A DNA stretch of 64,000 nt from Hazenella coriacea. Its GTDB lineage: Bacteria > Bacillota > Bacilli > Thermoactinomycetales > Thermoactinomycetaceae. This document shows positions 33,742-41,780 of this stretch, one piece after another (the first letter of the stretch is position 1; every line of letters starts with the position of its first letter). The stretch lies in assembly GCF_004341825.1 (NCBI RefSeq), contig NZ_SMAG01000008.1, positions 1 through 64,000 on the forward strand. Reading direction: 5' to 3'. Made by a program: the position numbers and the translations under genes. The notes under the pieces were generated by a model. It had not been told where the DNA came from. It was given only the letters and a program-made list of their open reading frames with translations, and did no database searches.

Positions 33742-34683
33742 ATGTTTAAAAAGCTTTCTCTCATGTTAATGGTTGCAGTTTTAGCTGTGGTAGCCATAGC
33801 CTGTAGTTCGAATGAAAATCCAAGTCAAGCGGAGGCAACGGGAGGTGAAGAGATAGTCATTAAGCACAAGTTAGGGGAAACAAAAGTAAAGAAAAAACCT
33901 CAGAAAGTGGTTGTTTTTGATTTTGGTTCACTGGATACTTTGGAGCGATTAGGAATTGAGGTAACCGCCTTACCTAAAAACAATATCCCAACTTATCTTT
34001 CAAAATTTAAAAATGATAAGTACGTCAATGTAGGAAGTTTGAAAGAGCCTGATTTTGAGAAAATCGTTGAAGTTCAACCAGATTTAATTATTATTTCTGG
34101 TAGACAGGCAAGTTTATATGATGAATTTAAAAAGATTGCCCCTACGATTGATTTAGAAGTAGACCCAGCTAACTATATCAACTCATTTAAGAATAATGCA
34201 AAAACACTAGGAAAAATATTTGATCAAGAAGCAGCTGTTGAAGCAGAGCTCACCCAAATCGATGAATCTGTGAAAAAGCTCAAAGATCAAGCGACTGCAA
34301 GTAATCAGAAAGCCTTAATTATCCTAGCCAATGATGGTAAAGTGAGTGCTTATGGACCGAACTCACGATTTGGTCTGATCCATGATGAATTTGGACTCGC
34401 TCCTGCCGACAATAAAATTGAAGTTTCGAATCATGGTCAAAGTATTTCTTTTGAATATATCGTAGAAAAAGATCCGGATTATTTATTCGTGATTGACCGT
34501 GGAGCTGTAGTAGGTGGACAATCCTCTGCGAAGCAAATGGTGGAAAATGAGTTGGTTAAAAAGACGAAAGCATATCAATCGGGGAAGATTATTTACTTAG
34601 ACCCGAACTACTGGTATCTCTCTGGAGGAGGGCTTGGATCGGTTTCTGAAATGGTAAAAGAAGTGAAAAAAGGTTTGAAATAG
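33742..34683 (+). CDS. Iron-siderophore substrate-binding lipoprotein (YclQ/FpbQ type)
   Basis: 313 residues with a lipoprotein signal (lipobox AIAC, C21) and a class III substrate-binding fold: KKPQKVVVFDFGSLDTLERLG, EPDFEKIVEVQPDLIIISGR, and the C-terminal GGGLGSVSEMVKEV. Binds the ferric siderophore outside the membrane. GAGGAGG precedes the ATG. 258 non-coding bases separate it from the ATPase gene, holding only a small CCCAC/GTGGG hairpin near 33511-33526; this may set extra expression of the binding protein. Confidence 0.93.
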   Translation: MFKKLSLMLMVAVLAVVAIACSSNENPSQAEATGGEEIVIKHKLGETKVKKKPQKVVVFDFGSLDTLERLGIEVTALPKNNIPTYLSKFKNDKYVNVGSLKEPDFEKIVEVQPDLIIISGRQASLYDEFKKIAPTIDLEVDPANYINSFKNNAKTLGKIFDQEAAVEAELTQIDESVKKLKDQATASNQKALIILANDGKVSAYGPNSRFGLIHDEFGLAPADNKIEVSNHGQSISFEYIVEKDPDYLFVIDRGAVVGGQSSAKQMVENELVKKTKAYQSGKIIYLDPNYWYLSGGGLGSVSEMVKEVKKGLK

Positions 34684-34700
34684 GCTCGTTTCTTTAATGA

Positions 34701-34727
34701 AGCTCGTCACTGATGGCGAGCTTTTTA
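34701..34727 (+). terminator. Terminator of the iron-uptake operon
   Basis: Stem AGCTCGTCA/TGGCGAGCT (34701-34709 with 34714-34722) with loop CTGA, then TTTTT. Confidence 0.9.
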
Positions 34728-34751
34728 CAATCTGGAGAACATGGACGATAT

Positions 34752-34794
34752 TGTGATTTGAATCACATCTGTTTATTCAGTTATTGACTATAAT
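34752..34794 (+). promoter_or_regulatory. FNR/CRP-type site and activated promoter
   Basis: Perfect TGTGA-N6-TCACA at 34752-34767 and TATAAT at 34789-34794. With a start near 34801 the site is centred at -41.5, the class II activator position used by Fnr in Bacillus. There is no good -35, as expected for an activator-dependent promoter. Confidence 0.85.
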
Positions 34795-34846
34795 ATTTCC
34801 TGAAGAGAGATCCTAGCTGGATACAATAAACGGAGGTGGATAACCA

Positions 34847-35146
34847 TTGAAGACTATTACAACCAAGAATCAGTTAGACTTAAAGGCTAAACATATCGAA
34901 AGAATTCTTCAACTGGAGAATGCAGAAGTGATGAATCTTCAACTTAAAACAGGAGAGAAAATTCCCGAGCATCATGCAAAAGAAAACCTTCTCGTCATCG
35001 TAAGACGTGGGAAGCTTTTATTTCAAGTTGAAAATGAAACAACTGAACTTACAAATGAGATATTATTATATATGAATCCACTGGAAAAGCATCAACTTGA
35101 AGCGATCGAAGATACAGATATAATTATCATTAAAATTCAAGCGTAA
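34847..35146 (+). CDS. Small cupin-domain protein
   Basis: 99 residues forming one cupin barrel: MNLQLKTGEKIPEHHAKENLLVIVRRG corresponds to cupin motif 1 with H-H and E, and PLEKHQLEAIEDTDIIII to motif 2 with H. Three possible metal ligands remain. The role is unknown; cupins of this size often serve in stress or nitric-oxide/anaerobic responses. TTG start with GGAGGTGG. The FNR-type promoter upstream suggests expression under oxygen limitation together with the next gene. Confidence 0.8.
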   Translation: MKTITTKNQLDLKAKHIERILQLENAEVMNLQLKTGEKIPEHHAKENLLVIVRRGKLLFQVENETTELTNEILLYMNPLEKHQLEAIEDTDIIIIKIQA

Positions 35147-35200
35147 TAACTATAGATGAAAAAACTAACCATGATTTACTAATGTAGAAGGAACATAAAA

Positions 35201-35662
35201 ATGGATATTCTTTATCGTATTACTCTTTATACTCATGTCATAAGTGCCATCTTATCGATTGGACCCTTTTTTATCCTGTTTCCGATCATAAAAAGAATCC
35301 AAAAGGCATCTTCGTCCGAAGTCATCCAAGCTTATCTAGATTCATTCAGCTTCACTGTGCGATTAGCAAAACATGCAGGTCATGTCTTAGTAGTGTCAGG
35401 GATTTTATTAGTCATGAATAGCGGATGGACATGGAAAACACCCTGGATTATGATGACGATCCTGATCATGGTCAGTTCATTATTTTTTCTCGCTCGTGCG
35501 TTTTCTCCCACACTGAAAAAATTTAAAAAACCTGATGCTGATATAGATTCATTAACTCAACGATTGCACCGTTCTACTATTATTTACATTGCTCTATTAC
35601 TTCTTATGTTATGGTTTATGGTGGCAAAACCAAGTCTATCATTTTTTGATAGCGTATTTTAG
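35201..35662 (+). CDS. DUF2269/CopD-like membrane protein
   Basis: 153 residues, four membrane helices (about 7-29, 53-73, 84-102 and 127-146). Conserved histidines in the helices (LYTHVISA, AKHAGHV, RLHRSTI) could bind heme, as in small cytochrome-like DUF2269 proteins. Follows the cupin gene by 54 bases and probably shares its FNR-type promoter. The function is not established. Confidence 0.7.
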   Translation: MDILYRITLYTHVISAILSIGPFFILFPIIKRIQKASSSEVIQAYLDSFSFTVRLAKHAGHVLVVSGILLVMNSGWTWKTPWIMMTILIMVSSLFFLARAFSPTLKKFKKPDADIDSLTQRLHRSTIIYIALLLLMLWFMVAKPSLSFFDSVF

Positions 35663-35668
35663 AGTGAA

Positions 35669-35708
35669 AAAGACTTCAGATCCCACTTGGTATCTCAAGT
35701 CTTTTTTA
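35669..35708. terminator. Bidirectional terminator
   Basis: Stem AAAAAGACTT.../...AAGTCTTTTTT with inner AGAT/ATCT pairing. T-runs on both strands serve the convergent genes on each side. Confidence 0.85.
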
Positions 35709-35715
35709 TTTAACT

Positions 35716-36717
35716 TCATTCCTTTAGTTGCTTTGAACAAAGATATGAAAAATTGATAGGATGAGAGCCCTTATATGACTTTAATTTTTCTTGATTACTG
35801 GATATCACAACATTTTCTTCGATATATCCTAATGATTTTGAAGTATTATCTTTAGAGAATGTATGGATGGTACTCAATTTTTCGTCATTGACTAATTTAA
35901 CTAATTCAAAACATGGATATAAATGGACTTTGTCATGGTAGCCAATTAAGTAATAATCTCTATATCGGTTGATCAAAACTTGATTACTTTCTTTCCCATT
36001 GTAATAAACCTTGTGTAATGTATAGTCAAAACAATAGCCAATATAAAAAGGTACAATAATTATACTCATGATGAATAAATTTACTAATAAAAACTTAAAG
36101 ATCGTTTTTGTATAGGGCTTAAGCTGTTGAGGAAGAGGAATTTTAACAACCAGTGTAGTGATCGTGAAAATGATATATGACAAACCAACCCATTGAAAAA
36201 ATGAGAGGGTATTTTCTTGAGTATACTGGGTTTGATTAGATAATAATAAAGTCATCGATTTATAAGCAATAATAAGGAGTGACACAATCATAGCAATCCC
36301 AGCTAACAACTGAAATAAATACCGTGCAGTATCAATAATAGATATTGTTAATTTTCTATAGTTGTAAGGTCCGTCAGGAACTTCTCTTAATATGGACAAT
36401 GGTTTTTTCGCTAAAAACCAAAATAAAAAAAGACTAACGATAGTAATATAAATCAATACTACAATAGGATTTGCACTTAGTAATAAATCGATCTCTAGAT
36501 AATTCATTGGGATATTCCATTTCAAAAGGTAGCCAATTTGGTAAAATAGATTAATCAAAAACCATGAAATGATTAAAAAAGCAACTGCTAATTCAGCTTG
36601 TAATAAGTTAGTGATAATTGGATGTTTTTGCGCAAATGTCTGCTCTGTAACTTCATGTTCACTCTTAGGAATTATAATATGCCTGGTTCCATCAATATCT
36701 TTTGTTTCCCATTCCAA
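35716..36717 (-). CDS. Unknown membrane protein
   Basis: I do not recognise the family. 333 residues: a soluble N-terminus of about 40, six or so hydrophobic segments (near residues 42-62, 80-103, 133-155, 170-190 and 208-230), and a soluble C-terminal domain of about 100 residues with many Tyr and Asn. TTG start, with GGGGG 8 bases upstream and no ATG nearby in frame. It borders the toxin island, so an immunity or accessory role is possible but unsupported. Confidence 0.55.
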   Translation of the reverse strand: MEWETKDIDGTRHIIIPKSEHEVTEQTFAQKHPIITNLLQAELAVAFLIISWFLINLFYQIGYLLKWNIPMNYLEIDLLLSANPIVVLIYITIVSLFLFWFLAKKPLSILREVPDGPYNYRKLTISIIDTARYLFQLLAGIAMIVSLLIIAYKSMTLLLSNQTQYTQENTLSFFQWVGLSYIIFTITTLVVKIPLPQQLKPYTKTIFKFLLVNLFIMSIIIVPFYIGYCFDYTLHKVYYNGKESNQVLINRYRDYYLIGYHDKVHLYPCFELVKLVNDEKLSTIHTFSKDNTSKSLGYIEENVVISSNQEKLKSYKGSHPINFSYLCSKQLKE

Positions 36718-36902
36718 ACGTAATCCCCCACTCCATCAGATCGTACCTGAACATTAGATGCAATAACTGAAAAAGATTAATTAAACGAAATATAATTTAC
36801 TTTATCATTAACTAACATATTGGGACAACATTTCCAAGTTATAATAATGATTATTTCAAAAAATTAAATGAAAATATCGGTTCAGGTGAAAAAATATGTC
36901 TC

Positions 36903-36931
36903 TTGTTCTCTCTGATTTTTATTTCTAATAT
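36903..36931 (+). promoter_or_regulatory. Promoter of the deaminase-toxin locus
   Basis: TTGTTC (36903-36908), 17 bases and TAATAT (36926-36931), about 100 bases before the first ATG at 37031. The rest of 36718-37030 shows no gene. Confidence 0.5.
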
Positions 36932-37030
36932 TACATAATATACGAATATTCGTTTAAACAGTAAGCGTTAAGTGACAACAATAATCGCACTAAATACCTA
37001 ATCAAGTAATTTACATAAGTAGGTGAAGCG

Positions 37031-37192
37031 ATGGATGCCCATGTTTCTTTGGAAGCATTAGGGAAGTTTAAGCACTTACTGACCGAATTTAGTAAAAACA
37101 TGAGCGTAGAAGCTCAGAAGATGCAACTCCACTTAAAGAAAAACCATGACCAATTGCAACAAAAGCATTTTGAACTCAAAAAGCAACTCTAG
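37031..37192 (+). CDS. N-terminal helical segment of the deaminase toxin (ends at in-frame TAG)
   Basis: 53 codons from an ATG with AGGTGAAG upstream, encoding a Lys/Gln/His-rich amphipathic helix region (FKHLLTEFSKNMSVEAQKMQ). It ends in TAG at 37190, and the next codon is the ATG of the toxin ORF in the same frame. The helical pattern carries on directly across the stop, so originally this was the N-terminus of one protein of about 272 residues, resembling the helical leader of T7SS-exported toxins. Confidence 0.65.
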   Translation: MDAHVSLEALGKFKHLLTEFSKNMSVEAQKMQLHLKKNHDQLQQKHFELKKQL

Positions 37193-37852
37193 ATGTGCCA
37201 AGATCCCGTTTCTTATGAACAAGCAAGACGACAACTGGCAGAGTTTGAACGATTGTTTGCAGGGTTTTGCCAAGCGGCTCAAGAATGTATCAAAGGTTTT
37301 CAACAACAAGAATTAATGGCGGCGAAACAAGGAAAAGCTGTTGTGTCAATTGATCGGAAGGTTGGGGTGTTAAGGGAGTATTTGGGAGCGAGGTCTTCAG
37401 GGAACGGAGTGATAACTAAAGAAGTAAAACAAGTTGAAGAGGATTTATCTAATGAAACAGGACAGATCAAATACGGTAGCACTGATTTAAGTAAGGTTGT
37501 TATAAATTATAGACGTACCAATAATATTTACACAGCAAGAAATGTGGCAGTTTTTGAATATGTACAAGATAGGGAATTAAAAATTCTGGCTATGGCTAGT
37601 AAGAGGGGAGTTGGGCATGCTGAAAGACTAGTGGCGAAGGAACTAGCTAATATGGGGGTTTCTACTAATCAAGTCACTAGAATTTATTCTGAACTTGAAC
37701 CATGCTCAGTTCCAGGTGGGTATTGTAAGAGGTTTTTACAAAATACATTTCCTGAAGCTGTTGTAACTTATAGTTTTGAATATGGGGATAAAGATTCTCG
37801 TACTAGAGGTATAGAAGCTTTGAAAAATGCTATAAACAAGCTATTAGATTGA
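37193..37852 (+). CDS. Polymorphic-toxin nucleic-acid deaminase
   Basis: 219 residues. Residues 1-65 are helical. The C-terminal domain (about 95-210) has the deaminase-fold zinc motifs H142-A-E144 in GHAERLVAKEL and P170-C171-x6-C178 in SELEPCSVPGGYCKRF, followed by VTYSFEYGD. This is the layout of bacterial polymorphic-toxin cytidine/nucleic-acid deaminases of the BURPS668_1122-like type. All zinc ligands and the catalytic Glu are present. The ATG directly follows TAG and lacks its own RBS, so expression may need reinitiation or the gene may be disabled. SUKH-type immunity gene next door. Confidence 0.8.
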   Translation: MCQDPVSYEQARRQLAEFERLFAGFCQAAQECIKGFQQQELMAAKQGKAVVSIDRKVGVLREYLGARSSGNGVITKEVKQVEEDLSNETGQIKYGSTDLSKVVINYRRTNNIYTARNVAVFEYVQDRELKILAMASKRGVGHAERLVAKELANMGVSTNQVTRIYSELEPCSVPGGYCKRFLQNTFPEAVVTYSFEYGDKDSRTRGIEALKNAINKLLD

Positions 37853-37866
37853 TAGGAGTGAGTAAT

Positions 37867-38376
37867 TTGGATAAAACGCTCAAGGAAATCACTGGTTTTT
37901 GGGGAGAGTCATTAGAAAAAATCCATCATAAGACAATTGATAAATTTCCATTATCAGAAGAAACAAAGCTATTTCTTACTTCCATAGGATTACCAGTACA
38001 AGATGATTTTTTTATCAGTTTTTATGGAAATGATCAAATACTGGAACTGGCTTATGAGAGTAAACAGATTGTATCCATTGGAGATGATTTCGGTACCAAG
38101 ATCTGTATAGAGCCAGATTCTGATCAAATTATTTCAATAGATGAACAGGCTGAATATCCAACAAGGTTTGTCAACTCAAGTATTACCAACTTGCTTCAGT
38201 TTATGATGATCTATAAAAAGAAACTACCAGCACTTAAGGATGCTACGGATGAAGAAGCTTGTAAAATCGTTGATCAAATAAACAAAGAATACAAAAGGAT
38301 TGACTCTAAAGCAATAGAGAATGAAGAGAATTGGTGGTCTATAATCTTAGAACAAACTGAACTGGGTTTGATTTAG
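37867..38376 (+). CDS. SUKH-type immunity protein
   Basis: 169 residues with a SUKH-superfamily core: FPLSEETKLFLTSIGLPVQDD at the N-terminus, then VSIGDDFGTKICIEPDSDQI, and the C-terminal EYPTRFVNSSITNLLQFM, which is typical for SUKH-4-like immunity proteins. It is expected to bind and neutralise the deaminase encoded 15 bases upstream. The TTG at 37867 is preferred, with AGGAG at 37854; another TTG overlaps the toxin stop. Confidence 0.8.
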   Translation: MDKTLKEITGFWGESLEKIHHKTIDKFPLSEETKLFLTSIGLPVQDDFFISFYGNDQILELAYESKQIVSIGDDFGTKICIEPDSDQIISIDEQAEYPTRFVNSSITNLLQFMMIYKKKLPALKDATDEEACKIVDQINKEYKRIDSKAIENEENWWSIILEQTELGLI

Positions 38377-38389
38377 AGTTGATGGGAAA

Positions 38390-38707
38390 TTGGATGGGGC
38401 TGAACCTTTAACAGACACAAAGAAAATTGTATTTAAATTTGAAGAGGGTGTATTATCTTATAGGAATACTGACGAAGGTTCTTTAATTAAAAAGTTATAT
38501 TACTTAGATCAACATTATGATACAGCTTTCTACAGCGAATGGACTTTGTTTAAAGTAAAACACTCAGACTATTTAGGTTGGTTTCTTGAAGACAGTTCCG
38601 GTATTTATGAATCGAATAAAGTTGAGCATTATGTGTTTATCACTCCAAATGAAGTCATTGAGATCATCTCTGCAAATCTACCTCAAGTTATCATTGATAA
38701 TCCGTAG
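38390..38707 (+). CDS. Unknown small protein, possibly a truncated immunity protein
   Basis: 105 residues from a weak TTG; the frame is open back to 38372 (RVDGKLDGAEPL). The text is a mixed alpha/beta soluble protein (KIVFKFEEGVLSYRNTDEGS, SDYLGWFLEDSSGIYESNKV, HYVFITPNEVIEIIS). I know no family for it. The lack of a good start suggests it is the 3' part of a larger gene lost by recombination next to the SUKH gene. Confidence 0.45.
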   Translation: MDGAEPLTDTKKIVFKFEEGVLSYRNTDEGSLIKKLYYLDQHYDTAFYSEWTLFKVKHSDYLGWFLEDSSGIYESNKVEHYVFITPNEVIEIISANLPQVIIDNP

Positions 38708-38751
38708 TAAGATTTATCTCTTAATACTTAAAACGACTTTGGGGCGATAAA

Positions 38752-39066
38752 ATGGATTCTACAGAAATCATTAGTCAACTCATTCAAAGAAGAAAAGATT
38801 TACATCCCGATGACCCTGCTATTCAAGAAATATGGAATGAAATGGTGGAAGTTTTAAAGGACAATGAAGAGAAAACGATCTCTCTATTCAACAGTAGTAG
38901 TAAAGAGGAACTATATTGGCTAAGTGAAATCTTTGAGGATCTATCATTTGAGTTTCAAAGTAAAAAGCTTATCGATTGTCTTTTGGAGTTACAAGAAAAA
39001 TCTCCTGATATCGACATGGAAGATGATATCCTATATGCAAAAGAGTCAATGAATAATGATCAATAA
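38752..39066 (+). CDS. Small helical immunity-like protein, paralogue A
   Basis: 104 residues, acidic and mostly helical: QLIQRRKDLHPDDPAIQE, SLFNSSSKEELYWLSEIFED, KLIDCLLELQEKSPDIDM. It is clearly related to the next gene (39176). The pattern WLSEIFEDxxxxxQSxxxIDCLxxL fits small immunity proteins in polymorphic-toxin loci, perhaps Imm30-like; the family name is a guess. No strong RBS; GGGG lies 12 bases before the ATG. Confidence 0.65.
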   Translation: MDSTEIISQLIQRRKDLHPDDPAIQEIWNEMVEVLKDNEEKTISLFNSSSKEELYWLSEIFEDLSFEFQSKKLIDCLLELQEKSPDIDMEDDILYAKESMNNDQ

Positions 39067-39175
39067 GAAATTACAATAGCGAAAAGTTCCTTTACATAAG
39101 ACACTATCTAAAAGAATAGGGATAAATCAAGCTTGGTTTCCAACAACAAGACAACCTTAATAAGCAGGAAAGGAT

Positions 39176-39496
39176 ATGTATATAAATGATGTTAAAAGGA
39201 TATTGGAAAAAAGAGCATCATTACATGATGAGAATGACTTTGAAATTGAGAAGTGTAGAGATAAATTAACTGATGCTCTAAGTATTAATACTGAAGAGAC
39301 AATAAAAGTTTTAAAGAGATGTAATAAAGATGAACTTCTTTTAATTAGTGAAGTTTTTGAAGAGATTGCGTACAACTTACAGAGTCAATCGTATATTGAC
39401 TGTTTAGATGAATTAGATATAAAATACCCAGATCTATATCTGACGGACTTAATTAATGTGGCAAAGAGTTATCTAAATTGGAAAGAAAAGGATTAA
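39176..39496 (+). CDS. Small helical immunity-like protein, paralogue B
   Basis: 106 residues, aligning over its whole length with the product of 38752: ILEKRASLHDENDFEIEK, VLKRCNKDELLLISEVFEE, QSQSYIDCLDELDIKYPDL. Identity by eye is about one third, so the duplication is old or the copies came separately. GGAAAGGAT precedes the ATG. No cognate toxin gene is seen beside it. Confidence 0.65.
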   Translation: MYINDVKRILEKRASLHDENDFEIEKCRDKLTDALSINTEETIKVLKRCNKDELLLISEVFEEIAYNLQSQSYIDCLDELDIKYPDLYLTDLINVAKSYLNWKEKD

Positions 39497-39638
39497 GAAG
39501 AATAGTTTAGGTACTGGCAATATATTTATAGAGCAAAGACAAATCTCTTAAAATGGAGTGTCATCATGTTAAGTCTTGAAAACAGAATAAACAGAACTAT
39601 TTTATTGTTGTCACCTCTTTTTATTTCTTTAGGGGCGT

Positions 39639-40316
39639 TTGATTGATGTAGGTTTTGATGACTACAATCCTAGAATACGTTCGTATCACATAAAGGAAAG
39701 GGCGAGGATTTTGCATGAATGGGTGAAGAAGGAGTTTATTGAAGAAGATTTTAGTTCTCAGGTATTACCTGTACTCCATTTAAGTCAATGTCAGTTTATT
39801 CGGTGTCAATTTAAATTTGCAGATTTGAAGGAGCTCGAGACAGAAAACTGCCATTTTATCGATTGCGATTTTTCCAATTCTGCGCTTAATAGCTCGGTTC
39901 ATCGGGCATCCGCTTTTACTAATTGTCGATTTGGGAAAACTAATTTTTTTGTGGCGAAGTTTGAAGGTTGTAAAATGACGGGCTCTAACTTTGATGAGGC
40001 TGATTTTACAGGTGTTTCCATTCAAGGTGGAGACTGGTCGTATACTGTTTTGCGTCATCAACGATTATATAAATGTGATTTGTCGGAGGTATCTTTTAAA
40101 GAAGCCGATCTGTACCAGTGTGACTTTGCCAAGTCGAACTTACAGAATGTTGACCTCTCTTATGCAAATGTAAGTGGAGCTTCTTTTAGCGGAGCTGATC
40201 TTCGAGGAGCCAACTTAGAGGGGATTGATATGAAAAACTTAAATATAAAGAATGCACGGATTGATGTGGCTCAGGCGATCCAAGTAGCACGTTCGCTGGG
40301 AGCGAAAGTAGAGTAA
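39639..40316 (+). CDS. Pentapeptide-repeat protein
   Basis: 225 residues. After about 45 N-terminal residues, most of the protein is A(D/N)LxX-type repeats: CQFKFADLKEL, CDFSNSALNS, SNFDEADFTGVS, CDLSEVSFKEADLYQC, ANVSGASFSGADLRGANLEG. This makes a right-handed quadrilateral beta-helix. Some relatives protect DNA gyrase, most have unknown roles. The start is uncertain: TTG at 39639 with AGGGG very close. A 26-codon ORF (39566-39646, ATGGAGTG upstream) overlaps the start and may couple translation or mark a frameshift. Confidence 0.8.
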   Translation: MIDVGFDDYNPRIRSYHIKERARILHEWVKKEFIEEDFSSQVLPVLHLSQCQFIRCQFKFADLKELETENCHFIDCDFSNSALNSSVHRASAFTNCRFGKTNFFVAKFEGCKMTGSNFDEADFTGVSIQGGDWSYTVLRHQRLYKCDLSEVSFKEADLYQCDFAKSNLQNVDLSYANVSGASFSGADLRGANLEGIDMKNLNIKNARIDVAQAIQVARSLGAKVE

Positions 40317-40645
40317 AAGTACATTAGCGAGACTTAAAGGGATTGTGTCGAATAGATCAGATTGAAAAATATCTATAATACATAACTAGAATATTTATGT
40401 GAAAATGATAGGTTTAGGCGGGCCAATACTCTTTTTGCTCGATGTAACCTAAATGTTTTTTGTAAGGAGAAGTAATTTCGGAAAGTGACGATGTAACATA
40501 AGTCTTACAGGCATTTTAGATGAATGCTATTGATGAAAAGAAGATTTATACTAATCCTCCTTATTTTCAAAATGTCCATCTTCACCTAAAATAAAAAATG
40601 TTGCATATCCTTCCATTTTCAACACACCATCGGAGGAGATTATTT

Positions 40646-41089
40646 GTGTTCATCTGGCTGTTAGACTTTATCAATAGCTATCTTTTTCGTCCTTTAAGCT
40701 TAGTCTTAGACCGCTTTAGTTTCATTTTCGATATCCTTGAATGTGAACGTACTCAAAAACATGTCAAAGTTGCCTTTGATCTTGATGAGAGATATCAGTT
40801 TCTACATAGTTCGGTTATCTTTAGAGAAGGGATAATCGATGATCAATCAGGTCAGTTTATTTCTTCCCAAGAAATGAAGGGGAGACATTTTCAGGTCATC
40901 TACCCAGCATATAGTGATTGTTTAATCTTGAGCTGGGTTCTTGATTCAGGTGAGGTTGTAGGCAGATATATCCATGATGATTCGATATTAAAGTTGTATC
41001 GCAAGAAGAGAAAAATAGATGGACAGGTTGCTTATTGGATCAACACGATTCATGGTGACTATTGTATCATCAAAGCGGATTCTAAATAA
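40646..41089 (+). CDS. Unknown protein, paralogue of the next gene
   Basis: 147 residues from a GTG with GGAGGAG 7 bases upstream; an ATG at 40598 lacks an RBS. A short hydrophobic N-terminus (FIWLLDFINSYLFRPLSLVL) is followed by a domain shared with 41122: SGQFISSQEMKGRHFQVIYP, DCLILSWVLDSGEVVGRYIH, and INTIHGDYCIIKA. I do not recognise the family. 40317-40645 upstream shows nothing beyond AT-rich sequence. Confidence 0.6.
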   Translation: MFIWLLDFINSYLFRPLSLVLDRFSFIFDILECERTQKHVKVAFDLDERYQFLHSSVIFREGIIDDQSGQFISSQEMKGRHFQVIYPAYSDCLILSWVLDSGEVVGRYIHDDSILKLYRKKRKIDGQVAYWINTIHGDYCIIKADSK

Positions 41090-41121
41090 TAACAACTCAT
41101 CGTATATAAAGGTGACACTTT

Positions 41122-41526
41122 ATGATCAAATCTCTTAAAGCTTTACTACAAGAAGTTGGCTTGTTCTTAGACCCAGATCGACAGCAGCATCGAATCATTA
41201 CCCACGATTTATTATCTTTTAAAAATCACCTGGTGATTGTTAAAGAAGGGAAGCTTGACGAGCACACAGGCGAATTTACAACCTTAAAAGAGAGTAAGGG
41301 AAGATACTTTCACATTCAATACTTTGACAAAGGGATTTATGAAGATGCAGTAGTCATGACTTGGATGTTAGAAAATCAGAAGATCACAGGCTTATATATT
41401 TCAAGGAAGTCGATCCGTAAACTAATTCCGCGGAAGCAAAAAAAAGCTGATGGACATGATCTTTACTATATCAATACTGATCAGGGAGATTATTGTATCG
41501 TTTCGTTAAATCAAATGATAGATTAG
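41122..41526 (+). CDS. Unknown protein, paralogue of the previous gene
   Basis: 134 residues, with ATG preceded by AAGGTGAC. Shares its domain with 40646: TGEFTTLKESKGRYFHIQYF, DAVVMTWMLENQKITGLYIS, and YYINTDQGDYCIVSLNQ. It lacks the hydrophobic N-terminus and starts instead with a helix (KSLKALLQEVGLFLD). Tandem pairs of this kind in a toxin island may be immunity proteins, but nothing here proves it. Confidence 0.6.
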   Translation: MIKSLKALLQEVGLFLDPDRQQHRIITHDLLSFKNHLVIVKEGKLDEHTGEFTTLKESKGRYFHIQYFDKGIYEDAVVMTWMLENQKITGLYISRKSIRKLIPRKQKKADGHDLYYINTDQGDYCIVSLNQMID

Positions 41527-41648
41527 TTATTTTCATAGAAATAAATCTAAAAAAATCCTATATGATGTTTATCTGATCAATCCAACAGCTTAAAACACAA
41601 CTATAAATGGCGATTATAACCACAATTCCCATCTCAATAGTGCATCTA

Positions 41649-41690
41649 AAGCCTGTGTGACCATGTACGTAAGTCTCACAGGCTTGTTTT
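41649..41690 (+). terminator. Terminator after the paralogous pair
   Basis: Stem AAGCCTGTGTGA/TCTCACAGGCTT (41649-41660 with 41674-41685), then GTTTT. Confidence 0.85.
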
Positions 41691-41780
41691 GATTTAATAT
41701 TTAGTTTAATATAATCTCTTCAAACAATTACCATTTGAAATAACTTATAATAAGTAATTATAAAATTAGGAGGATCTGTA

